37,710 nucleotides of DNA from Brumimicrobium sp964346075 (GTDB lineage: Bacteria; Bacteroidota; Bacteroidia; Flavobacteriales_D; Crocinitomicaceae): assembly GCA_964346075.1 (NCBI GenBank), contig CAYFTH010000017.1:1-37710 (forward strand), in the 5' to 3' direction. This document shows, piece after piece, positions 25,888-33,314 of this stretch. Under the pieces are notes generated by a model, which saw nothing but the letters and a program-made list of their open reading frames with translations, made no database searches and was not told the origin of the DNA. Positions within the stretch are counted from its first letter, which is position 1. The number at the start of each line of letters is the position of its first letter. A program made the position numbers and the translations under genes.

Positions 25888-26962
25888 ATTTAGACATATC
25901 AATTTCTAAAAAATGACGCCCTGAGATGTTGCTTTTATTCAAGAGGATATCTCGTGTTATTTGTGCAGTAACTGCCCCTCCGAAAGTAACATCCGAACCG
26001 AGTTGTGGCCAGGTAGTAATCGTTTTTCCTATTTCAGAAAGTGACTTTTTGAGACCTTGTGACATCGTTTTCGGATCAATAATCTTTTGCACTGCGGCGA
26101 CCAGTGCTTTTCCTTCGGTCCCCTCCTTGATCTGGTCAATTTCATGAGTAGTGATTAACCCATGAAACAACGGTGCTTGAGGATCGAGATCATAGCGTTC
26201 TATGTCTATCAATCCTCTATCGCTGGTTTGCATAATAAGCGGGATCCTTCTTTTTCTAGCTTCCTCTCGCAATGCAATCTTTATCGCAATACTATCACAT
26301 TCGTCAATGATCACATCCAATTGATTTTGTTGTTCATCTTCAAAAAATGATGCGATATTCTCGGTTTCCACCCCTTCGTTAAAAGGTATAACCGTTAAAA
26401 AAGGATCGAGCTCAGCAATCGCACGACTCACAATCGTCGTCTTGGGCATTCCCAGCTGATCAATACCGGAAAATATTCGGTTCATGTTGGTTAATTCTAG
26501 CTCATCAAAATCGGCAATACGCAGTGTTCCAAACAGTCGCTCTAAAGCCAGCGTTTGCGCAATCGAATTACCTACTGAGAGCCCGACAACACCAATACAT
26601 TTTTGCGAGAGTTCTTCCTGCTCCTCAGCCGTAATTTTTTGTTTATTCCTTGCCGTGCGCACAGCGGCGAAATGTTTTGGTGAAAGTGTGCGTACAACTG
26701 TGTTCTTCCAGGGATAGTAGACCCAACAACCGTATGTTTCCATCGGATGGTCTCGCTTAAATCTTTGAATAAATTTATTGATATTTCCATTTTCGCTGTA
26801 TTCTTTTGGGTTTTTTAATTTGACCCAATCTGCAATCTGACTATCCATCATATTCAACTGAACCAATGAAGGTTGAGACTGAATTAAACCCTTCAACTGC
26901 TCCCTTTCAGGGGTGATATTCATGCGGAATACAAGGGGGTGCTGAACTCTTTTTTCCTCCAT
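25874..26962 (-). CDS. E1/ThiF-like adenylyltransferase, Rv1355c-like
   Basis: Protein of 362 aa. Residues about 1-115 form a family-specific N-terminal region ending in W-V-Y-Y-P-W and R-T-A-R-N-K-Q-K-I-T. An E1-like Rossmann domain follows: glycine-rich loop G124-V-V-G-L-S-V-G131, acidic pair D151-F-D153, N-M-N161-R162, K174 (G-M-P-K-T) and D220/D223 (D-E-C-D). These correspond to the ATP-adenylating residues of ThiF, MoeB and ubiquitin E1. No CxxC zinc knuckles are present, and C222 is not at the usual thioester position. The pattern recalls mycobacterial Rv1355c, which continues into a nitroreductase domain missing here. No ubiquitin-like or ThiS-like partner is encoded nearby. The first gene of the operon; it probably adenylates a carboxylate, substrate unknown. 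Confidence 0.8.
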   Translation of the reverse strand: MEEKRVQHPLVFRMNITPEREQLKGLIQSQPSLVQLNMMDSQIADWVKLKNPKEYSENGNINKFIQRFKRDHPMETYGCWVYYPWKNTVVRTLSPKHFAAVRTARNKQKITAEEQEELSQKCIGVVGLSVGNSIAQTLALERLFGTLRIADFDELELTNMNRIFSGIDQLGMPKTTIVSRAIAELDPFLTVIPFNEGVETENIASFFEDEQQNQLDVIIDECDSIAIKIALREEARKRRIPLIMQTSDRGLIDIERYDLDPQAPLFHGLITTHEIDQIKEGTEGKALVAAVQKIIDPKTMSQGLKKSLSEIGKTITTWPQLGSDVTFGGAVTAQITRDILLNKSNISGRHFLEIDMSKYDRL

Positions 26963-26976
26963 AACTAAGATAGGAC

Positions 26977-27010
26977 TTTGATTTTTCTTAAATTTATGGA
27001 AATAAATTTT
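26977..27010 (+). promoter_or_regulatory. Promoter candidate of the response regulator
   Basis: TTTG (26977-26980) and TAAATTTT (27003-27010, one mismatch to TAnnTTTG) are 22 bases apart, 26 bases before the start codon. It lies in the 74-bp space shared with the divergent E1-like operon. Confidence 0.45.
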
Positions 27011-27019
27011 AATATAAAA

Positions 27020-27036
27020 AGTTCAGATTTTGAACT
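27020..27036. promoter_or_regulatory. 17-bp inverted repeat abutting the response regulator start codon
   Basis: AGTTCA, spacer GATTT, TGAACT: a perfect 6-5-6 repeat that ends at the base before ATG (27037). It lies downstream of the likely transcription start, so it could be a repressor site or a leader hairpin that occludes the start. Confidence 0.4.
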
Positions 27037-27507
27037 ATGGCACAAAATAATAAGCAAATAAACGTATTGTATATTGATGATGAAAAGAGTAATCTCACTA
27101 CTTTCAAGGCGGCGTTTAGAAGAGATTTCAACATCTTTATAGCAGAAAGCGCTGACAACGGTTTCGAGATCATGAAAAACAACGAAATCCATGTGCTCCT
27201 TACTGATCAACGCATGCCTGAAAAAACTGGCGTTGAATTTTTGTCATCGATAATTGAAGATTTCCCGCAAACCATTCGGATTTTAGTGACTGGTTACACC
27301 GACATGGAAGCACTGGTAGACGCGGTCAATGAAGGACATATTTTTAAGTATATCGCTAAACCTTGGGACAACGAAAAATTAAAAGAGATCATAGAAAAGT
27401 CTTACGAAGTATATCAATTGCACCAGGAAAATCAAGAAATTACAGAGCGCCTTTCGGAAGCTAATGATCAACTTGAATTTATGTTAAGGCAGAAACTGTT
27501 GTCTTAA
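27037..27507 (+). CDS. Single-domain response regulator with coiled-coil tail
   Basis: Receiver protein of 156 aa without a DNA-binding output. The acidic pocket is D14-D15, the phosphoacceptor D57 (T-D-Q-R-M-P), the switch threonine T85 (V-T-G-Y-T) and the conserved lysine K108 (I-A-K-P-W). The K-P-W-D signature is that of receivers of the RpfG/HD-GYP or kinase-fused class. After about residue 120 a charged helix (coiled coil) ends the protein. It starts divergently from the E1-like operon, whose last gene is a histidine kinase lacking a receiver, so it is a likely phosphotransfer partner or connector protein. Output must be by protein interaction. Confidence 0.93.
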   Translation: MAQNNKQINVLYIDDEKSNLTTFKAAFRRDFNIFIAESADNGFEIMKNNEIHVLLTDQRMPEKTGVEFLSSIIEDFPQTIRILVTGYTDMEALVDAVNEGHIFKYIAKPWDNEKLKEIIEKSYEVYQLHQENQEITERLSEANDQLEFMLRQKLLS

Positions 27508-27623
27508 TAAAGACCAGTGAACACATTTTGCGGTTTCTATAAAGTGGAAATAATAGAGCTTGGGGTACTTATTCAGAAAAGTAACCCTTCTCTGAGGTAT
27601 TTTATCTATTTTAGTTTAGAATT

Positions 27624-28184
27624 TTGTTAGAAAAAGAAGAAATAGAATATCATAGTCTTGTTGATGAGCTCAGGAAAGGAAATCATGCTGCCTTTGAACA
27701 GCTCTACGACAATTATTCCAGTGCGCTCTACGGTGTAATCTTCCGCGTAGTACGAAAAGAAGATGAAGCCATAGACGCTATGCAAGAGACATTCGTTAAA
27801 ATCTGGAAAAAAATTCACGCTTTTGATTCATCGAAAGGAAGGCTTTATACGTGGATGTTGAACATCGCGAGAAATACAGCTATCGATAAAGTACGAAAAA
27901 TAAAGCGGGAAGGGAAAGTGCAAATCCAATCCTTCGAAACATTCGTAAATACAAGTAATCTCCACAAAACTTCCATGAATGTTGATCATCTTGGTTTAAA
28001 AGAAACAGTTGGTAAGTTGGATGAAGATCATAAGCTAATCATCGAATATTTATACTTCGGTGGTTACACACAGAAAGAAATTTCCGATGAACTGGGAATC
28101 CCGCTGGGTACGGTAAAAACCCGTGCGAGAAATGGATTGAAAAAACTGAGAAAAATGATGACAAACTTTATATTTTGGATTTAA
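27624..28184 (+). CDS. ECF-type RNA polymerase sigma factor
   Basis: Sigma-70 family factor of 186 aa, extracytoplasmic function type. Region 2 spans about residues 10-80, with L-Y-D-N-Y-S-S-A-L-Y, the D-A-M-Q-E-T-F-V-K-I-W motif and L-Y-T-W-M-L-N-I-A-R-N-T-A-I-D. Region 4 spans about 125-178, with Y-F-G-G-Y-T-Q-K-E-I-S-D-E-L-G-I-P-L-G-T-V-K in its HTH. The start is TTG at 27624; upstream the frame closes at 27612 and no ATG fits. It overlaps the next gene, a membrane anti-sigma factor, by 10 bp, which fixes its function as a regulated ECF sigma. It likely activates its own operon, although its promoter motif cannot be named here. Confidence 0.95.
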   Translation: MLEKEEIEYHSLVDELRKGNHAAFEQLYDNYSSALYGVIFRVVRKEDEAIDAMQETFVKIWKKIHAFDSSKGRLYTWMLNIARNTAIDKVRKIKREGKVQIQSFETFVNTSNLHKTSMNVDHLGLKETVGKLDEDHKLIIEYLYFGGYTQKEISDELGIPLGTVKTRARNGLKKLRKMMTNFIFWI

Positions 28185-29023
28185 AAGAATACATAGCATC
28201 AGGTATTTTAGAGGCCTACGTCCTCGGTCAAGTTTCTCCTCAAGAAAAACAAGAGGTTGAGTGTTTGTCCTCTATCTATCCAGCTATTAATGAAGCCCTG
28301 CAAGACTTTCAAATTTCTTTGGAAAAAGTAGCGGACCAAAATGCTGTCACTCCTCCCGAAAGACTCAAAGAAAAAGTACTTTCTCAGATTTACGAGAAAA
28401 TCGATCAAGATCAAAAAGATGAGATCATCAATCACGACTTTACCGCTGAAAAAAATGCGGCTTCTAAAAATAAGGATCAAAAGAATACCTGGAAATTGTT
28501 GGCTGCAGCGTTTTTTGCGCTCTTTTTGATTGCAACAGTAGTGTTTATAAACACGAGAAGTGATAACAACGTACTGGAAGAAAGAGTCGCTGAACTCAAA
28601 AGTGATATTCAGTCGAAGCGTCAAAAAATCCAGGTTGTTTCAACAGATTATTCAGAGCAGCTTCAAGAAAAAAATGCGTTACTCCAATTCCTTTCTGATA
28701 CGAATACGCGGAGAGTGGTACTTAAAGGGACTGATCTGAGTAACGCTTCGTTGGTAAACGTTTTCTGGAATAAAGCCAATAGCCGCGTTGTCCTTCAAGT
28801 CGACCAATTGCCCAGCGCACCAGCTAAAAAACAATACCAACTGTGGGCGATTATAGACGGTAAACCCAAAAATATGGGTGTACTGCCCAAAAAACAGAAA
28901 ACAGCTTTCATTGAGGTGTCGAAAAAGACGAAATCGGCTGCAGCATTCGCTATTACGCTAGAAGATGAGGGTGGGCGACCGACTCCTACTCTTGATCAGA
29001 TGTATGTAATAGGAAATGTGTAA
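28175..29023 (+). CDS. Membrane anti-sigma factor, RskA-like
   Basis: Protein of 282 aa with a cytoplasmic N-terminal region (about 1-105) starting I-A-S-G-I-L-E-A-Y-V-L-G, typical of sigma-binding domains of the RskA group. A single TM helix follows (about 106-127), then a periplasmic coiled coil (about 130-165) and a C-terminal RskA-type domain (about 175-280; Q-Y-Q-L-W-A-I-I-D-G and G-V-L-P). No zinc-binding HxxxCxxC is present. The start is TTG at 28175, overlapping the sigma gene. It should hold the sigma factor at the membrane until an envelope signal arrives, perhaps by regulated proteolysis. Confidence 0.9.
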   Translation: MDLKEYIASGILEAYVLGQVSPQEKQEVECLSSIYPAINEALQDFQISLEKVADQNAVTPPERLKEKVLSQIYEKIDQDQKDEIINHDFTAEKNAASKNKDQKNTWKLLAAAFFALFLIATVVFINTRSDNNVLEERVAELKSDIQSKRQKIQVVSTDYSEQLQEKNALLQFLSDTNTRRVVLKGTDLSNASLVNVFWNKANSRVVLQVDQLPSAPAKKQYQLWAIIDGKPKNMGVLPKKQKTAFIEVSKKTKSAAAFAITLEDEGGRPTPTLDQMYVIGNV

Positions 29024-29025
29024 CA

Positions 29026-30468
29026 ATGAATCAAAACCGAACGGATGTAAAGGAAATACTAGCGCTTGAGCAATCAGCGAATGCATTGGAAATCACTCCA
29101 GAACAACGTCAAGACATGAACGGTGAAATGGAGCGAGTGGGCAATCAATTTTTAGATCAATTATCTACCACCAAAGCTTATCGCTCCTCGCGTCCAGACA
29201 AAGCTGTTTTTCGAATTGCAAATGAACAAACATCCATCCAAAACATCTTAGATACGGTATCAAACCATGTTTTCCCCCACGGAATTAATGCGGCTTCTGG
29301 GGGGCATCTGGGGTATATACCAGGCGGTGGACTCTACGCATCAGCAATAGCTGATTATCTGGCAGCCGTGAGCAATGCGTACGCAGGCATGTATTACGCT
29401 TCCCCAGGAGCTGTGGAAATAGAAGAAGCTTGCCTGAATTGGTTGAAAGAATGTTTCGAATTCCCTGGCAACAGCATTGGGAACCTCACCTCTGGTGGAT
29501 CAATCGCTAATTTGATCGCACTAACTGCAGCCCGGGATGCCAAGAAAGTATTAGATCGGCCTGTTTCTGAAGCTGCACTCTATATGACCGAACAAGTGCA
29601 TCATTGTATTCATAAGGCCTTGCGCATCATCGGACTGGAAAATGTAATCATTCGAATTGTTGATATGAATGATCGGGGAAAGATGAATCTGCATCAGTTA
29701 AAATCACTTATTGCTGATGACGAAAGACATGGTAAAAATCCATTTTTAGTAATTGCTTCCGCCGGAACAACAGATATGGGAGCGATCGATCCCCTTAAAA
29801 AGTTAGCTACAATTGCTAAAAAACACGACATGTGGTTTCACGTAGATGCCGCATATGGTGGTTTCTTTAAATTACTGCCCGAATACCAACGTACATTTGG
29901 TGGGATTGAACAGGCTGACTCTTTGGTTATTGATCCACACAAGGGACTGTTTTTACCCTATGGTATTGGAGCTGTGTTGGTCAAAGATCGTAACGCTGTT
30001 TTCAAATCACATCATTATACGGCCAATTACATGCAAGATGCCACGTCGGGAGATGTTCCTGTGAGTCCAGCAGATGTTTCACCAGAATTAACCAAACATT
30101 TTAGAGCGCTTCGCATGTGGCTGCCATTAAAACTGCACGGTATTGCTCCATTTCAAGCTGCCTTGAAAGAAAAAATCCTGTTGACCCATTATTTCCGCGA
30201 GCAGCTAGAGGACCTCGGTTTTCAGCTCGGTCCTCGTCCCGACCTTTCTGTGAGTTATTTTTGGTACCCGAGGGCACAACAGCAAGATGCTTTCAACCAG
30301 CAATTATTGAAGAATTGTCACCAGGATGGACGCATATTTCTCTCATCTACTCGTGTAGACAAAAAATTTGTGATTCGAATGGCAATTTTATCATTTCGAA
30401 CGCATAAAGCTACAATTGATCAGGCTATCGCGATGCTTCAGGAACAATTAAAAAAAATACTGGGGTGA
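29026..30468 (+). CDS. PLP-dependent group II amino acid decarboxylase
   Basis: Pyridoxal phosphate enzyme of 480 aa from the aromatic-L-amino-acid/glutamate decarboxylase family (group II). The N-terminal part has the substrate-loop-type stretch G-G-H-L-G-Y-I-P-G-G. The cofactor domain has T-S-G-G-S-I-A-N, V-H-H-C-I-H-K-A, A-S-A-G-T-T-D-M-G-A-I-D-P, H-V-D-A-A-Y-G-G and the Schiff-base lysine K306 in D-P-H-K-G-L-F. Which amino acid is decarboxylated cannot be told. The ATG lies 2 bp after the anti-sigma stop, so the enzyme gene is part of the ECF operon and probably under control of that sigma factor. Full length, no signal peptide. Confidence 0.9.
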   Translation: MNQNRTDVKEILALEQSANALEITPEQRQDMNGEMERVGNQFLDQLSTTKAYRSSRPDKAVFRIANEQTSIQNILDTVSNHVFPHGINAASGGHLGYIPGGGLYASAIADYLAAVSNAYAGMYYASPGAVEIEEACLNWLKECFEFPGNSIGNLTSGGSIANLIALTAARDAKKVLDRPVSEAALYMTEQVHHCIHKALRIIGLENVIIRIVDMNDRGKMNLHQLKSLIADDERHGKNPFLVIASAGTTDMGAIDPLKKLATIAKKHDMWFHVDAAYGGFFKLLPEYQRTFGGIEQADSLVIDPHKGLFLPYGIGAVLVKDRNAVFKSHHYTANYMQDATSGDVPVSPADVSPELTKHFRALRMWLPLKLHGIAPFQAALKEKILLTHYFREQLEDLGFQLGPRPDLSVSYFWYPRAQQQDAFNQQLLKNCHQDGRIFLSSTRVDKKFVIRMAILSFRTHKATIDQAIAMLQEQLKKILG

Positions 30469-30630
30469 ATTGGTTCTACTTTCAATTTCTCTTACATTTA
30501 TCCATTCACGTTCTTATACACTTAATAGTCACCAAACAAGATGATCTTTATTTGCGTATGATCAGCACTCAAACAGCTCTTAGTTTATTATTCATTGCCT
30601 ATCAAATAGAATTCTTATTTCAAATTATTA

Positions 30631-30660
30631 TTGTTATTTAAAATAAACTCGTTATATTTG
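30631..30660 (+). promoter_or_regulatory. Strong promoter of the tRNA unit
   Basis: TTG (30631-30633), 19 bases, then TATATTTG (30653-30660): an exact Bacteroidetes-type promoter, the best in the window. It reads toward the tRNA-fMet gene. Confidence 0.75.
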
Positions 30661-30709
30661 CACTCCCCTTTTGGGGTTACTGATAACGATCAGAGCAAAA
30701 AAAGACATT

Positions 30710-30733
30710 AGATATATTGCGGGGTGGAGCAGT
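30710..30733 (+). repeat. Partial copy of the tRNA-fMet 5' end
   Basis: 24 bases identical to 30864-30887, which is 8 bases of flank plus the first 16 bases of the initiator tRNA. After base 30733 the similarity stops, so no functional tRNA is formed here. Confidence 0.8.
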
Positions 30734-30871
30734 GCCGTAAAAAACGAATCTAAGATTCAATGTTCTACGAGCATCCACGAAATGAGAGCAAAATTAAAAA
30801 TTTTGATCATTTCGGGATTGGTAGCTCAGGTACTGTGAAATTATTAAATATAAGTCAATATAAAGATATAT

Positions 30872-30947
<76 letters not shown>

Positions 30948-30951
30948 TTAA

Positions 30952-31051
30952 NNNNNNNNNNNNNNNNNNNNNNNNNNNNNNNNNNNNNNNNNNNNNNNNN
31001 NNNNNNNNNNNNNNNNNNNNNNNNNNNNNNNNNNNNNNNNNNNNNNNNNNN
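30952..31051. other. Assembly gap (100 N)
   Basis: Exactly 100 undetermined bases, the customary placeholder for a gap of unknown size. Both flanks carry tRNA sequence (30872-30947 and 31052-31064), so the true interval probably holds further tRNA genes that could not be assembled. Confidence 0.95.
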
Positions 31052-31064
31052 CATCAGTTCGAGT
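31052..31064 (+). repeat. tRNA T-arm fragment after the gap
   Basis: CATCAGTTCGAGT is identical to 30919-30931 of the tRNA-fMet (T-arm region), then the similarity ends abruptly. It is a contig edge inside a repeated tRNA, not a gene. Confidence 0.75.
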
Positions 31065-31150
31065 AATACAGATTCAAACGGCTTATGGAGCATCCTTAAA
31101 ATACTACTACTTTCTCTTCAAACACCGCAGTAAGACCGACTCATGCTTTT

Positions 31151-32031
31151 CTAAAAATTACGAACGGCACGCACTTTCTTTAAATCACTTTTTGAACCTG
31201 GAGTAGTGTACTGATAGCCATTGGTAAAATCTATGTTCACAGCATTTGTAGCATTGGCTTGTGTAGAAGTCCAATAAAACGTATTGGAAAAGCCACCGAT
31301 GGCATTTTTATTCTGATATACTTGAGCCAATTCAAGCTCACTTGGTAAGTACCAATCACTGTATCCATTTTCATTAAGATCAGTGCAAGCTTTTGCAGCA
31401 AAAGATGTATCACCACAGCCGGCTACTATATCTAACGTATTTTGCATACCTGTTCCTATCGCCTCTCCGTCCGCATTTGAAAGTTCCGTTCCTTCGCAAC
31501 CCCAAGGGAAATTGGTGTTAAAATCATTTTCAGCAGCAATTATTCCATGTGTCTCGTTTTCCACATAACCATCGTCACCAGGTTGATATATATAGGCAAT
31601 AACACCTCCTTTATAATCATCGCCTGGAGATAATGCAGGCGCCTCAGTAGTAAAACTAATGACTTCCCCGTAGGCAATTTTCGCATCATAAGTTACATAC
31701 GCACGGACAAAATAACTTGTAGTTGGATCCAGATCATTCAAAACGCTGTAATAAATTGCACCACCAGCATCATTTGTTTTATAGTCAGTGGTGCTGGATT
31801 GTCTGAAAGACTCCAGCAAACACCTTTTGAATGAATATCAACTTCCTCAAAACCTCCGGGGTAAGTAATCTCACCACCCGTATTTGCACTTTCAGCAGTG
31901 ATTTGAGTCACCGCTGATGTGTTTACAACGATCAAGTCTTGTTGCGTATCATTTTCAGGTGTGGGTTCTTCCTCTTTTTTACACGCCAAAAAGATCAAAA
32001 AAACGAAAAATAGTAGGGTAGCCCTTTTCAT
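31151..32031 (-). pseudogene. Lipoprotein with fibronectin-like and Lcl/DUF1566 domains, frameshifted
   Basis: Two overlapping frames make one protein. The first (32031 to about 31795) has a lipoprotein signal with lipobox L-A-C followed by K-K-E-E-E and the start of a fibronectin-like repeat (G-V-C-W-S-L-S-D-N-P). The second (from about 31790 to 31151) carries its remainder (T-D-Y-K-T-N-D-A-G-G, then Y-F-V-R-A-Y-V-T-Y) and a C-terminal Lcl/DUF1566 domain with S-D-W-Y-L-P-S and the final K-V-R-A-V-R-N-F. One missing base within 31784-31800 explains the shift; adding a C there would read N-P-A-P-T-D-Y-K. It may be a real mutation or a sequencing error near the contig end. About 290 aa if restored; an outer-membrane lipoprotein of unknown role. 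Confidence 0.8.
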
Positions 32032-32381
32032 AAGTTCAAGATTTAAATCACCGATGCAAGTTTAATTAAATGATAATTTACATCAAATATAGGGTTTCCA
32101 TTTTCAATAATATAAACTCTCTAAATATTAACAGGAGATGACATAGCACTAACCCACAAAATTCACCAGATTACATATTATTGCTAATGGTTATTCCCCA
32201 TTAATTCAAAAAACAAATAAGTCTGCGTGATTCATCCTCAATCTTAAAAAGTTTACCAAAATCCTATTTTGTTGCGATTTTCATATTTCGATATCCTCGA
32301 TAGATTCAATCTAACAATGGATTTTAAATGTACGGCAATTGACTTACTGTTCTATTACCTGCTTTATTAGTCGCCCTGTGT
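32032..32381. other. Intergenic region between lipoprotein and zinc-ribbon channel
   Basis: 350 AT-rich bases. It contains the promoter of the lipoprotein gene (32084-32091) and, at about 32244-32260, a sequence matching 15 of 17 positions of the recA inverted repeat but without its symmetry. No coding sequence or structured RNA was recognised. Confidence 0.55.
32084..32091 (-). promoter_or_regulatory. -7 box of the lipoprotein gene
   Basis: TATATTTG on the minus strand (32091 to 32084), an exact TAnnTTTG match, 52 bases before the start codon. The -33 element is weak (TTTA 21 bases upstream). Confidence 0.5.
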
Positions 32382-33236
32382 CTATTCAAAGGATTCACCA
32401 CAATTTTTACAATACTTGGCTTCGCGTTCATGCCCCTTTTCACCACAATTCGGACATTCAAACGGTTTGATGTTATCTTTTTTGATTGATGTCATTTCCG
32501 AGGATACAATCCCGGTAGGTACGGCAATGATGGCATAACCGAAAAGCATGATGAACGAGGCCAGTGCTTGACCTAAAGGTGTGATTGGCGCGATATCTCC
32601 ATATCCCACCGTAGTAATTGTAATAATGGCCCAATAAATACTTCGTGGAATACTTGTGAAACCGGCCTCATCTGACTCAATGACAAACATCAACCCACCC
32701 ATAATAATGACAATCGTCAGAATAGAAACCAAGAATACTATAATTTTATGGCGACTATTCGATAAAGCTTCTCCGAGAATATCAGCACCCAACATATAAC
32801 GCGAGAGTTTAAGAATACGGAAAATCCTTAAAAATCGAACCGACCGTATAACCATCAGCGCTTCTGTACCCTCAACAAATATACCCAAGTAGGTAGGAAG
32901 CAACGAAAACAAGTCTACCACCCCCATGAATGAGAACACATAGGTCAACGGCTTTTTTAAACTCACTACCCGTAAAATATACTCTATGGTGAAAAGTATG
33001 GTAACGACCCATTCAATAGACCAGAACGTAAAGCTGTACTCGGCGTTCAGCATTTGAACACTTTCGAGCATCACTACAACAATCGAAAGGAGTATAACAA
33101 ATAACAGAATAATGTCAAAAACACGACCCGTACGCGTATCTGTACCATATATTACCTCTTGAACTTTCAACTGCCAGGGGCGCAATCGAAAATTTTTTTC
33201 CCGAAACTTTAACGTTTTGTCAATTTTATCTTTCAT
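32382..33236 (-). CDS. Voltage-sensor potassium channel with C-terminal zinc ribbon
   Basis: Ion transporter family channel of 284 aa. S1-S6 lie at about residues 40-60, 70-92, 101-120, 127-148, 163-186 and 222-245. S4 has charges every third residue (R131, R134, R137, R140, K143, R146), and the selectivity filter is T209-V-G-Y-G-D214. After S6 a short linker ends in a zinc ribbon with C261-x2-C264 and C276-x2-C279, an unusual tail for such a channel. The frame is open to 33338, but this crosses the divergent promoter; ATG at 33236 opens the cytoplasmic N-terminus M-K-D-K-I-D-K. A homotetramer would carry four zinc ribbons, perhaps for metal or redox gating or assembly. Confidence 0.9.
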   Translation of the reverse strand: MKDKIDKTLKFREKNFRLRPWQLKVQEVIYGTDTRTGRVFDIILLFVILLSIVVVMLESVQMLNAEYSFTFWSIEWVVTILFTIEYILRVVSLKKPLTYVFSFMGVVDLFSLLPTYLGIFVEGTEALMVIRSVRFLRIFRILKLSRYMLGADILGEALSNSRHKIIVFLVSILTIVIIMGGLMFVIESDEAGFTSIPRSIYWAIITITTVGYGDIAPITPLGQALASFIMLFGYAIIAVPTGIVSSEMTSIKKDNIKPFECPNCGEKGHEREAKYCKNCGESFE

Positions 33237-33282
33237 TGTACCGCTGAATATTTCAAATGTATTGTTTTTTATCGAATATGGA

Positions 33283-33300
33283 AAGACATAAATATGTCTT
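33283..33300. promoter_or_regulatory. 18-bp perfect inverted repeat (candidate operator)
   Basis: AAGACATA, spacer AA, TATGTCTT: eight-base arms. Its last base is the first base of the TAACTTTG -7 box of the plus-strand small gene, so a bound protein would block RNA polymerase. It lies 47 bases upstream of the divergent channel gene and could control both. Confidence 0.5.
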
Positions 33301-33307
33301 AACTTTG
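33300..33307 (+). promoter_or_regulatory. -7 box of the small membrane protein
   Basis: TAACTTTG, an exact TAnnTTTG match; the ATG starts 8 bases later, so the transcript may be leaderless. No clear -33 TTG is seen. Confidence 0.5.
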
Positions 33308-33314
33308 CGTAAGA

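Larger units (their letters stand above)
30469..30871. other. Intergenic region with tRNA promoter and broken tRNA-like pieces
   Basis: 403 bases. The first 160 hold nothing recognisable. A strong promoter follows (30631-30660), then a leader with CCCCTTTTGGGG (30665-30676), a 24-base copy of the 5' end of the downstream tRNA-fMet with its flank (30710-30733), a long imperfect palindrome (30778-30814), and a 10-base copy of the tRNA D-arm (30818-30827). The order suggests a disrupted tRNA copy or a misassembly beside the gap. Confidence 0.6.

Noticed and set aside
25874..26962. Ubiquitin-like conjugation or CBASS/Bil-type defence operon
   Set aside because: Only an E1-like gene is present; no E2, JAB peptidase, ubiquitin-like or nucleotidyltransferase gene is in the neighbourhood.
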